Shown here piece after piece: positions 1-5,421 of a stretch of DNA of 5,985 nt (within the stretch, counting starts at the first letter, position 1; each line of letters starts with the position of its first letter). Source of the stretch: Nitrosopumilales archaeon (GTDB lineage: Archaea > Thermoproteota > Nitrososphaeria > Nitrososphaerales > Nitrosopumilaceae); the NCBI GenBank assembly GCA_016838795.1, contig JAEHKQ010000108.1, forward strand, positions 1-5,985, read 5' to 3'. Made by a program: the position numbers and the translations under genes. The notes under the pieces were generated by a model. That model worked only from the letters and a program-made list of their open reading frames with translations, searched no databases and was not told the DNA's origin.

Positions 1-447
1 AATCCTGAGTCAGTAGCAGATCATTGTTTTTCGATGTCTGTCATCGCCATGGTTTTATCAGATTTACAGAATCTTGATACAACAAAAGTTTTGAAAATGA
101 GTTTGATGCATGATCTTGCAGAATCTTTTACTGGTGATTTAACTACTGACAAAATTTCAAAAAAAGAAAAAGAAAAACTTGAAAATGAAACAATGAAAAA
201 AATCTTTAATAATCTACCAAATATTTTAGCTGAAAAATATCTAAGCATTTGGAATGAATACCAAAAAAGACAAACGGATGAAGCTGTATTTCTTCATGAA
301 GTAGATAAATTAGAAATGGCATTTCAAGCGAATGTTTATGCTAAAGAAGGAATTCAAAAACAAACACTACAGCCATTTTTTGATACTGCAAAAAATGAAA
401 TTAAAAATAAACGCCTCATGGAGATTCTATCTAAACTTTCACAATAA
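1..447 (+). CDS. HD-domain phosphohydrolase, YfbR/HDDC2-like (5' partial)
   Basis: The frame is open from the first base, so the gene starts before the window; the ATG at 34 is internal. The 148 visible residues match the HD_3 type of the HD superfamily (5'-deoxynucleotidase YfbR / HDDC2). Numbering from the window edge, there is a PESVADH segment with H8, the signature HDLAE with H37, D38 and E41, a following GD (45-46), and a distal EVDKLEMA segment with D102. These are the four usual metal ligands (H, H, D, D) plus the acidic catalytic residue, so the enzyme looks intact. Family members are about 180-200 residues, so roughly 30-45 N-terminal residues are probably missing. Known members hydrolyse deoxynucleoside 5'-monophosphates in the cytoplasm; that substrate is inferred here. 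The small frame at 473 begins 25 bases after the stop and could be co-transcribed. Confidence 0.88.
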   Translation, partial: NPESVADHCFSMSVIAMVLSDLQNLDTTKVLKMSLMHDLAESFTGDLTTDKISKKEKEKLENETMKKIFNNLPNILAEKYLSIWNEYQKRQTDEAVFLHEVDKLEMAFQANVYAKEGIQKQTLQPFFDTAKNEIKNKRLMEILSKLSQ

Positions 448-461
448 TCTTAGCTAAATGT

Positions 462-466
462 GGTGA
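462..466 (+). promoter_or_regulatory. Shine-Dalgarno GGTGA before an ATT codon
   Basis: GGTGA is complementary to the archaeal 16S anti-Shine-Dalgarno core and ends six bases before the ATT at 473. It decides the start proposed for the small gene at 473-709, which has no standard start codon. Its last three bases are also the in-frame TGA that closes the reading frame upstream. Confidence 0.5.
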
Positions 467-472
467 AACAAA

Positions 473-709
473 ATTTCTGAAAAAAACAAAGATGAGTTAA
501 TCCAGGCTCAAAATCAAGTTATAGGAATTTTATTTGAAATAATAAAAAGACTTCAAACAAATAATGATCTAGATGAGGAATATTTTCAGATTATCGAATC
601 AAAAAAATTAGCTACAAAGAAAAAAAGATTAGAGAAAATTCTTAACGAACGTAAAGAAAATAATAAAATTATAAATCGATTACTTAAACAATTAGAAATC
701 GGAAATTAA
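473..709 (+). CDS. Small charged helical protein with probable ATT start
   Basis: This 78-codon frame is open from just after an in-frame TGA (464-466) to the TAA at 707-709. It contains no ATG, GTG or TTG anywhere. The first plausible start is ATT at 473, giving an N-terminus xSEKNKDEL, where Ser-Glu at positions 2-3 is a common archaeal beginning, with a GGTGA ribosome site six bases upstream. The product is lysine- and glutamate-rich and apparently all helical: an amphipathic helix at about 8-29, an acidic NDLDEEY turn at 31-37, and a long basic helix at about 41-75 with heptad-like Ile/Leu spacing. I see no known domain; it could be a small coiled-coil or nucleic-acid-associated protein, but that is a guess. 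It lies 25 bases after the HD gene and probably shares its transcript. Alternatives are a decayed gene that lost its ATG, or a start outside the usual codon set. The protein-like composition makes chance less likely. Confidence 0.55.
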   Translation: MSEKNKDELIQAQNQVIGILFEIIKRLQTNNDLDEEYFQIIESKKLATKKKRLEKILNERKENNKIINRLLKQLEIGN

Positions 710-725
710 TACCTATGATACGATT

Positions 726-733
726 TTTATAAT
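726..733 (+). promoter_or_regulatory. TATA box for the GTG-start gene at 754
   Basis: TTTATAAT is centred about 25 bases before the GTG at 754, the spacing expected when transcription begins at or next to the start codon. No Shine-Dalgarno lies in between, which fits a leaderless transcript. Confidence 0.5.
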
Positions 734-753
734 TATTAGATTCTTGAATATTT

Positions 754-1101
754 GTGCAATATTTTCAAGCACTAAAAGTTGGGCAAAAAAGAGTAGCAGA
801 AGCCAGAGAATATCTTAACAAATTAACAGATGGTAAAGCTATGCCTGCATTGGCCTTGAAAAGTAGTAAAACAAACGTCTGGGAGCCAGTTGGTGAAGAA
901 AATCTCTACGCAATAGTTGATGAAACTTCTGGATTTGTATTAACCGATACTAGTGGCTATATCATCGCACTGGTTGATAATAACGGATATTCAAAAACTC
1001 TTGTACAAGGGATGAATAAAGAACAAAAAGAAAATTTAGAAAAATTATTTCAAGCTGATAAAATTCTAGAATACAAAGGCAAAGTATCCCTCCCCGTTTA
1101 A
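754..1101 (+). CDS. Conserved-looking protein of unknown function
   Basis: This is a 115-residue soluble protein starting with GTG, preceded by a TATA box at leaderless spacing and no ribosome site. I do not recognise the family. Residues 1-25 form a helix (QALKVGQKRVAEAREYLNKL). Residues about 50-85 alternate beta-type segments (LYAIVD, GFVLTD, YIIALVD) with small turns, and a charged helix follows at about 89-105 (KEQKENLEKLF). The central strand pattern suggests a small alpha/beta domain, with no cysteines, signal peptide or membrane segment. Its codon use and base composition match its neighbours. It has its own promoter and is separated by 68 bases from the next gene, so it is probably monocistronic. 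The existence of the gene is well supported; its role is unknown. Confidence 0.75.
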   Translation: MQYFQALKVGQKRVAEAREYLNKLTDGKAMPALALKSSKTNVWEPVGEENLYAIVDETSGFVLTDTSGYIIALVDNNGYSKTLVQGMNKEQKENLEKLFQADKILEYKGKVSLPV

Positions 1102-1121
1102 TTTCCCCACATCTAACTCAA

Positions 1122-1127
1122 TTTTTT
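1122..1127 (+). terminator. Oligo-T run, possible intrinsic terminator
   Basis: Six consecutive T residues lie 20 bases after the stop of the gene ending at 1101. Archaeal RNA polymerase can terminate at short T-runs without a hairpin. The same stretch (TTTTTTAAAT) could instead be part of a TATA-like element for the gene at 1170, so the assignment is weak. Confidence 0.3.
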
Positions 1128-1169
1128 AAATGGTAAAGATTTTAGTTAGTACTTATTCTTAGTTTCATT

Positions 1170-2393
1170 ATGGCTAAATATTCACAAGTGATAGAGGTTC
1201 GTGGACACTTAATTGATTCTTTGATACTTACTAAAATCTTTGATGAGATCATGGATGTAAAAGGTGAGTTCGAGGTCCAAGAAATTAGTATTGGTAAAAA
1301 GAAAAATGATCAAAGTTATGCAAGACTTCTTGTTCAAGGTAAAAATCAAAAACATCTAGATAAAATTTTAGAATTAGTATATAGAGAAGGTGCTACTGCA
1401 AAATCACAAAAAGTGGTATTGTTAAAAAGTGCTTCAAAAAATATGTTAATGCCAGAAAATTTCTATAGTACTACAAACAATAACACGCAAATTTTTTACA
1501 AAAATCGTTGGTTAAACGTCGACAATATGATGATGGACAAATGTATTGTAGTTAAGGGAAATAAAGCAATTTGTGTTCCTATTAGAGAAATAAAAAAAGG
1601 TGACAAAATTGTTGTTGGTGAAGAAGGAGTCAAAATAACTCCTCCAGAAAGACCAAGAGAAGGAATGAATGTTTTTGAGTTTATGGGGGGCAGTAGCTCT
1701 AGTGAAAGACCTACACAACACATTGCAAGACGGGTTGCAGAAGACATCTATAAAACAAAAAAATCTGGCGGAAAAATTATTCTAGTCGGAGGACCGGCAA
1801 TAGTTCATACTGGTGCAGCAGATTCGATTGCAAGTCTTGTAAAACACGGGTATATTGATGCTATTCTAGCTGGTAATGCACTAGCTGTCCATGATATTGA
1901 ATATGCTACATTAGGAACCTCATTAGGAATGAATGTCCGTGATGGCACTTTAGCAGTAAGAGGCCATCGAAACCATATGGATGCAATTAATGCCGTTTTC
2001 AAAGCAGGATCCATTTCTGGCATGGTAAAAACTGGTAAGCTCAAAAAAGGAATCATGTACGAATGTGTGAAAAGAAAAATTCCTTTAGTATTGGCAGGCT
2101 CGATTCGGGATGATGGGCCTCTTCCGGAAGTGATTACTGATGTTATTGCAGCTCAAAAAAAATACAAAGAAGTATTAAAAAATGCAAAATTGGTGATTAT
2201 GATTTCAACAATGTTACACTCTATTGCTACAGGCAATATGTTGCCAGCTGATGTGAAAGTAATAGTAATTGATATCAGTCAACCTACTGTAACAAAGCTA
2301 ATGGATAGGGGTACTTGGCAAGCATTAGGAATTGTTACTGATGTTGGTGCTTTCTTACCTTTAGTAATTAATGAAATGAAAAAATTAATGTGA
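1170..2393 (+). CDS. TIGR00300 family LOR/SDH-domain enzyme, probable ornithine cyclodeaminase
   Basis: The 407-residue product is full length for the TIGR00300 family, archaeal proteins related to the LOR/SDH domain found C-terminally in cyanobacterial AgrE/ArgZ. From memory of the literature, members convert L-ornithine to L-proline plus ammonia using NAD; this is family knowledge, not visible here. Conserved blocks include RGHLIDSLIL (11-20), a TTNNNT segment (101-106), FMGGSSSSERP (171-181), a glycine-rich VGGPAIVHTG (206-215) likely to contact the dinucleotide, GNALAVHDIE (235-244), GTSLG (249-253), GSIRDDGPLPE (310-320), TMLHSIATGNMLP (347-359) and VTKLMDRG (374-381). It would act in the cytoplasm in proline synthesis. 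The ATG at 1170 is chosen because AKYSQVIEVRGH matches the usual family N-terminus. Its 3' end overlaps the convergent TrmB gene by 9 bp. No promoter is clear; T-rich stretches at 1122-1131 and 1139-1146 are both candidates. Confidence 0.9.
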   Translation: MAKYSQVIEVRGHLIDSLILTKIFDEIMDVKGEFEVQEISIGKKKNDQSYARLLVQGKNQKHLDKILELVYREGATAKSQKVVLLKSASKNMLMPENFYSTTNNNTQIFYKNRWLNVDNMMMDKCIVVKGNKAICVPIREIKKGDKIVVGEEGVKITPPERPREGMNVFEFMGGSSSSERPTQHIARRVAEDIYKTKKSGGKIILVGGPAIVHTGAADSIASLVKHGYIDAILAGNALAVHDIEYATLGTSLGMNVRDGTLAVRGHRNHMDAINAVFKAGSISGMVKTGKLKKGIMYECVKRKIPLVLAGSIRDDGPLPEVITDVIAAQKKYKEVLKNAKLVIMISTMLHSIATGNMLPADVKVIVIDISQPTVTKLMDRGTWQALGIVTDVGAFLPLVINEMKKLM

Positions 2394-3254
2394 AATTACT
2401 TTGGAGTTAGACCAAAGTGAATCAAACAATAATTTTTTTGAGTAAATCATTGATTCAGATGTAGTCCACATTGCTGTAGGTTTATCAGTACCACTATTAG
2501 CATTTTTTAAATAAAACAAAACTTCATCATTATCCTTAACAATAAAACATAGACATTGTTCCATTTCATGTGAAAGTATTCTTAAATTTGTTTTTTTAAT
2601 ATTATCAAAGATGTAGTGTGTTTTCTGAGATGAAGATGTCAAAATTTTAAGATCAAGTTTAGATGTGGATAGTGTTTCTATAAAATTTGCATGATAAAAT
2701 TTTATCAAATCTTTTTCTGAACCAAGAATTAAGAATTTGCTATCAGCTGTTGTCAACATATTGTTAATTTTACTATGAATTTGGTTTTCGCCTTGTAACA
2801 TTTGAAATTTATCTTCATCTGTTTTTTGTATCTCATTATGGAATTCTGGGATATCATTCCATAGCTGATTTAACTCGGATTTCTGATTTTCTAAATTTTT
2901 GATGCGTTCTTTTTCCGTATTAATTAGTGAATGTACTGCGTCAACTAGCGGAATTCCTGTAAATTTAATCGGGTGTTGAAATGAAGCAGTTACCATTCCT
3001 TTGTTTTGCAGTGTGGTCAAAAGTTTGTACGTCTCTGTTCTAGGTATTTTTAGGGCTCTACACACATCTGGTGCTGTTTTAGAGCCATATTTTCCAAGAA
3101 AGATGTAGACCTTACATTGATTTGAGGTTAAACCAAATGATGATAATTGGAGTAAAATCTTCTCTAGAGTCTCTCTATATTCATATGCAGAGGAATCAGG
3201 ATCTTCTGTGAATATTGTATCCACAGCGGCTTGACTCTCCATTTTTGTGGTCAT
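2385..3254 (-). CDS. TrmB-family transcriptional regulator
   Basis: The 289-residue protein has the TrmB layout. An N-terminal winged helix-turn-helix at about 33-103 contains LTSNQCKVYIFL (42-53), a first helix around TAPDVCRAL (60-68), a recognition helix IPRTETYKLLTTLQNKG (70-86) and a wing up to the FTGIPLVDAV segment. A coiled-coil dimerisation helix follows at about 108-131 (NTEKERIKNLENQKSELNQLW). The C-terminal domain (about 150-282) resembles the phospholipase-D-like fold of TrmB proteins (KFLILGSEKDLIKF, LDLKILTSS, LRILSHEM, EVLFYL), without an obvious sugar-binding extension. TrmB proteins are archaeal ligand-responsive DNA binders. The ATG at 3252-3254 is preferred because a TATA-like box lies about 28 bases upstream; an in-frame ATG at 3240-3242 is possible. 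The upstream region carries a striking GATC-rich repeat cluster, suggesting autoregulation. It is divergent from the protease gene at 3474 and convergent, with a 9-bp overlap, with the TIGR00300 gene. Confidence 0.9.
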   Translation of the reverse strand: MTTKMESQAAVDTIFTEDPDSSAYEYRETLEKILLQLSSFGLTSNQCKVYIFLGKYGSKTAPDVCRALKIPRTETYKLLTTLQNKGMVTASFQHPIKFTGIPLVDAVHSLINTEKERIKNLENQKSELNQLWNDIPEFHNEIQKTDEDKFQMLQGENQIHSKINNMLTTADSKFLILGSEKDLIKFYHANFIETLSTSKLDLKILTSSSQKTHYIFDNIKKTNLRILSHEMEQCLCFIVKDNDEVLFYLKNANSGTDKPTAMWTTSESMIYSKKLLFDSLWSNSKVISH

Positions 3255-3256
3255 GG

Positions 3257-3316
3257 AGATCGATCAATTGTAAGGTCGGATTTATCCATTGTTGGTAAAA
3301 TATTCTTGATCGATCT
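3257..3316. repeat. 11-bp inverted repeat flanking the TrmB promoter
   Basis: The arms AGATCGATCAA (3257-3267) and TTGATCGATCT (3306-3316) are perfect reverse complements separated by 38 bp. Each arm contains the self-complementary octamer GATCGATC. Relative to the TrmB ATG (A at 3254) the near arm lies at about -3 to -13, between the TATA-like box and the start, and the far arm at about -52 to -62. This placement is typical of a repressor-bound, possibly looped, operator. Which protein binds is inferred. Confidence 0.75.
3278..3287 (-). promoter_or_regulatory. TATA-like box for the TrmB gene
   Basis: On the - strand this reads GGATAAATCC, centred about 28 bases upstream of the TrmB ATG, with no Shine-Dalgarno in between. 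This fits a leaderless transcript. It sits between the two arms of the 11-bp inverted repeat. Confidence 0.4.
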
Positions 3317-3333
3317 GATCGCTAATCCGATCA
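3316..3333. repeat. 18-bp palindrome TGATCG-N6-CGATCA
   Basis: The half-sites TGATCG (3316-3321) and CGATCA (3328-3333) are perfect reverse complements with a six-base spacer. The element abuts the far arm of the 11-bp inverted repeat, with which it shares base 3316, and ends three bases before a TTAAATA element (3337-3343). A dyad of two 6-bp half-sites with a 6-bp gap has the geometry of a dimeric winged-helix operator. Confidence 0.7.
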
Positions 3334-3378
3334 CGGTTAAATACTAATTTTGTTGTTAGGCATGAGATTGATTTTCTA

Positions 3379-3393
3379 TATTTACCAAAAATT
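3379..3393 (+). repeat. Direct repeat copy 1, TATTTACCAAAAATT
   Basis: This 15-bp copy matches 3418-3432 at 14 of 15 positions (one C/T difference) and starts 39 bp before it. Both lie upstream of the protease promoter, so they may be paired regulator sites. Confidence 0.55.
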
Positions 3394-3417
3394 CCCTCAT
3401 TTTGTGTCTGATGAGTG

Positions 3418-3432
3418 TATTTATCAAAAATT
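3418..3432 (+). repeat. Direct repeat copy 2, TATTTATCAAAAATT
   Basis: This is the second copy of the 15-bp repeat, ending about 11 bp upstream of the TATA-like box of the protease gene. That position is where archaeal activators often bind. It differs from copy 1 by a single T for C. Confidence 0.55.
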
Positions 3433-3443
3433 ACATACCCGAT

Positions 3444-3452
3444 TTCATATAG
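3444..3452 (+). promoter_or_regulatory. TATA box for the protease gene
   Basis: TTCATATAG is centred 26 bases before the ATG at 3474, ideal spacing for a leaderless archaeal transcript. There is no Shine-Dalgarno before that ATG, in contrast to the next gene of the presumed operon. Confidence 0.55.
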
Positions 3453-3473
3453 CAATACGCTTCTTCACGAATA

Positions 3474-4670
3474 ATGGAAAATTTAGAGTATGATAGAAAA
3501 GAGCTATTCAAAAACTGGGACGAATGTGGAGTAGATCTAGAAAGCTACAATAAAGCAATTCGAGAAAAGGTAAACAAAATTGAATTGATTCTTGAAAAAT
3601 CAAAATGGGATTTAGAGAATCGAATTGCAGACGAATCATATTCAAATAAGATTGAACAAGACAGAAGAAGCCCAGCAGCGGAAGTCAATCAAAAACTTCA
3701 ATTTAGGATCATAGAATTAGAAAAAGAAAAAGATAAACTCGAAATGCAGGTACTTACAGATAAAAAAATTCATGAATTAGAAAAATCAAACATAAAACTT
3801 CAAACACAACTTATCTCAGAATCACAAAATTTACTAGAATTAAAAAAAGAAAAAGAATTCTTAACTAAAAAGGCAGATTCAAAAGAAAAAACAAGTTTTG
3901 TTATGATGAAAAAATATTATATGACAATAGCTATTGCAGGTCTTATAATTGGCGGTTTTGTTGGTGTTTTTACTTTTTATGAAAATAATATAGAAAAAGA
4001 TTATGTGATGCTTATTGGTGAACATGCTAAATCAAAATATCTAGTGCAAAACTTACGTGGCGATACACTAAAAACATGGTTTCCATGGATGATTACCGGA
4101 AGTCAAATTCTTCATGTTAACATTTTAGATAATAATTTAGCGACTCAAGAAAAAATAGATGTAATTACAGAAGCTATTGCTTCAGAAGAAACTATAGAGA
4201 TTGATAATTCATTTACTCATAAAGGTCCAAAAGGAACTACATCTACATATTACAAAGGTTGGATTGGTGCGCTACAAAAAGCTGCACAACAAAATACAGA
4301 ATTGTATATACCAATAAATTTTGAATTTTCTAATTCTAAAAGACCAGTAGGTGACATAACTATTGAATTGTCATCTCTTAGTGATCCTGAGGGTTATTCT
4401 GGTTATACAAAGTCAATTGTAGATCAAGGCGAGATATTAAAAAGTCACATCATAATTTATGACGTCAATGCTATTTCAAACGAACAATTATCCAGTATGA
4501 TGAAACATGAATTTGGTCATGCGTTAGGGCTAGCCCACTCATCTGCGCCAGATGATCTAATGTACCCAGTTATTAAAACAGAATTTCCATATATTTCGGA
4601 ATGCATGATTGATGCAATAGCTGGATTATATGATGGTAAGAAAACAAGTGAGGTAGAATGTCAAAACTAG
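3474..4670 (+). CDS. Membrane-anchored matrixin-like metalloprotease with cytoplasmic coiled coil
   Basis: This 398-residue protein has three parts. Residues 1-145 are strongly charged and helical, with coiled-coil stretches at about 26-50 and 72-135. One hydrophobic helix follows at about 148-169 (YYMTIAIAGLIIGGFVGVFTFY), preceded by MKK, which predicts the N-terminus inside and the C-terminus outside. The exterior part (about 175-390) is a metzincin domain of matrixin type. It has the zinc site HEFGHALGLAH with H345, E346, H349, G352 and H355, a Met-turn DDLMYP with M363, and a closing ECMIDAIAGLYDG helix. All catalytic residues are present. Matrixin-like domains are usually secreted; here the domain is tethered and joined to a long cytoplasmic coiled coil, so a signalling or complex-forming role is possible (inference). 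No propeptide cysteine switch is evident. A TATA box 26 bases upstream fixes the start as leaderless, and the response regulator gene follows after 30 bases. Confidence 0.88.
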   Translation: MENLEYDRKELFKNWDECGVDLESYNKAIREKVNKIELILEKSKWDLENRIADESYSNKIEQDRRSPAAEVNQKLQFRIIELEKEKDKLEMQVLTDKKIHELEKSNIKLQTQLISESQNLLELKKEKEFLTKKADSKEKTSFVMMKKYYMTIAIAGLIIGGFVGVFTFYENNIEKDYVMLIGEHAKSKYLVQNLRGDTLKTWFPWMITGSQILHVNILDNNLATQEKIDVITEAIASEETIEIDNSFTHKGPKGTTSTYYKGWIGALQKAAQQNTELYIPINFEFSNSKRPVGDITIELSSLSDPEGYSGYTKSIVDQGEILKSHIIIYDVNAISNEQLSSMMKHEFGHALGLAHSSAPDDLMYPVIKTEFPYISECMIDAIAGLYDGKKTSEVECQN

Positions 4671-4688
4671 TAGTTATCAAAAGGATGA

Positions 4689-4693
4689 GAGGT
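4689..4693 (+). promoter_or_regulatory. Shine-Dalgarno GAGGT of the response regulator
   Basis: GAGGT, within GAGAGGT, ends seven bases before the ATG at 4701. A ribosome site here, with no TATA box in the 30-base gap, supports translation from the protease transcript as an internal operon gene. Confidence 0.55.
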
Positions 4694-4700
4694 TTCGAAT

Positions 4701-5354
4701 ATGCCAATTAGAGCAGTTGTTGTTGATGATGAAAAAGAAACACTAGATGTATTTAGTGAGTTACTTGCCAACCATGAGATCAAGGTAGTTGGTACAGGAT
4801 ATAACGGTCAAGAAGCTGTATTTCTGTTTCAAAAACTCAAACCGGATATAGTTTATCTAGATGTATCTATGCCGACCTATGATGGAGTCTATGGTTTGAA
4901 AAAGATTCGTGAATTAAACCCAAACGCAGTGATAGCTATGATTGTTGTGCGTATGACATTAAAAACAGAAATGGAGATGAATAGACTAAAGCCATCAGCA
5001 GTATTTAGAGAACCAATAGATATTAATGAAATAATTCGAAAAACGCATGAACTATGTATACCACCCAAAGATGAATTAGAAAAAATGCAAAAAACACTTG
5101 TCACATTAGCAGTAAAAAATACCTTACTAGAATTAGGAATGGAAGAGCTTGATAAAGTAATGATAATGTTACAAAAAGATTTCAATGCGACACTTGATGA
5201 TTGCTATGAAAATCCTGAATATCTAAAGCAAGTTTTAGAAGATTTGTATGGTGATTCATATCAAGATATCCTTAATTCACTCAAAGCAAACATGAAAGAA
5301 ATTTCAATGAAATCATTTTCAACAGATTTTATGCAGGCATTAAATAACAAATAG
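4701..5354 (+). CDS. Atypical CheY-like response regulator with C-terminal helical output domain
   Basis: Residues 1-113 form a receiver domain: VVVDDEKE with the acidic pair D9-D10, the phospho-acceptor D54 in YLDVSMP, and a D-G turn at 61-62. Two other signature residues are altered. The beta-4 end reads AMIVVRMT, so the usual Thr/Ser is Val (about residue 82), and the usual Lys of the KP motif is replaced by Glu in FREPID (E104-P105). Metal binding may persist, but normal phospho-switching is doubtful. After a helical linker (about 122-135), residues 136-217 form a compact helical domain (NTLLELGMEELDKVM, LDDCYENPEYLKQVL, LYGDSYQDIL). From memory this resembles the Nitrosopumilus output domains (NitrOD type) of archaeal response regulators; that is unverified. 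No DNA-binding motif is evident. The gene follows the membrane protease by 30 bases and is probably co-transcribed with it. No histidine kinase lies in the window. Confidence 0.87.
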   Translation: MPIRAVVVDDEKETLDVFSELLANHEIKVVGTGYNGQEAVFLFQKLKPDIVYLDVSMPTYDGVYGLKKIRELNPNAVIAMIVVRMTLKTEMEMNRLKPSAVFREPIDINEIIRKTHELCIPPKDELEKMQKTLVTLAVKNTLLELGMEELDKVMIMLQKDFNATLDDCYENPEYLKQVLEDLYGDSYQDILNSLKANMKEISMKSFSTDFMQALNNK

Positions 5355-5421
5355 CTCTCCATAATAGAGAAATAACTGTGGAAGAATATAATCAGCTAAA
5401 AAAAGCGTTACAAGAGAATAA

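Noticed and set aside
34..36. ATG at 34 as the start of the HD-domain gene
   Set aside because: The residues encoded upstream in frame (PESVADH) are part of the conserved HD-domain metal site, so the real start is before the window.
460..480. Start of the small gene at GTG GTG (460-465) with a frameshift
   Set aside because: That frame meets TGA at 478-480, before the A-run at 480-486 where a slip would be likely, so a simple homopolymer error does not join it to the 473-709 frame.
1113..1149. CTAACT / AGTTAG inverted repeat before the TIGR00300 gene
   Set aside because: The arms are only 6 bp with a 25-base loop in A+T-rich DNA, which is expected by chance.
3362..3493. 43-residue + strand frame starting ATG in the divergent intergenic region, with a TTAAATA element (3337-3343) upstream
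   Set aside because: The TATA centre is only about 21 bases before the ATG, short for a leaderless start. The frame runs through the promoter of the protease gene and past its start codon. Its composition looks random, although the direct repeats fall in the same frame (IYQKF/IYQKL).
4889..5185. 98-residue - strand reading frame inside the response regulator gene
   Set aside because: It is the antisense shadow of a recognisable receiver protein and has no domain or promoter of its own.
5357..5371. CTCT...AGAG hairpin after the response regulator as a terminator
   Set aside because: The stem is only about 4 bp and no T-run follows.
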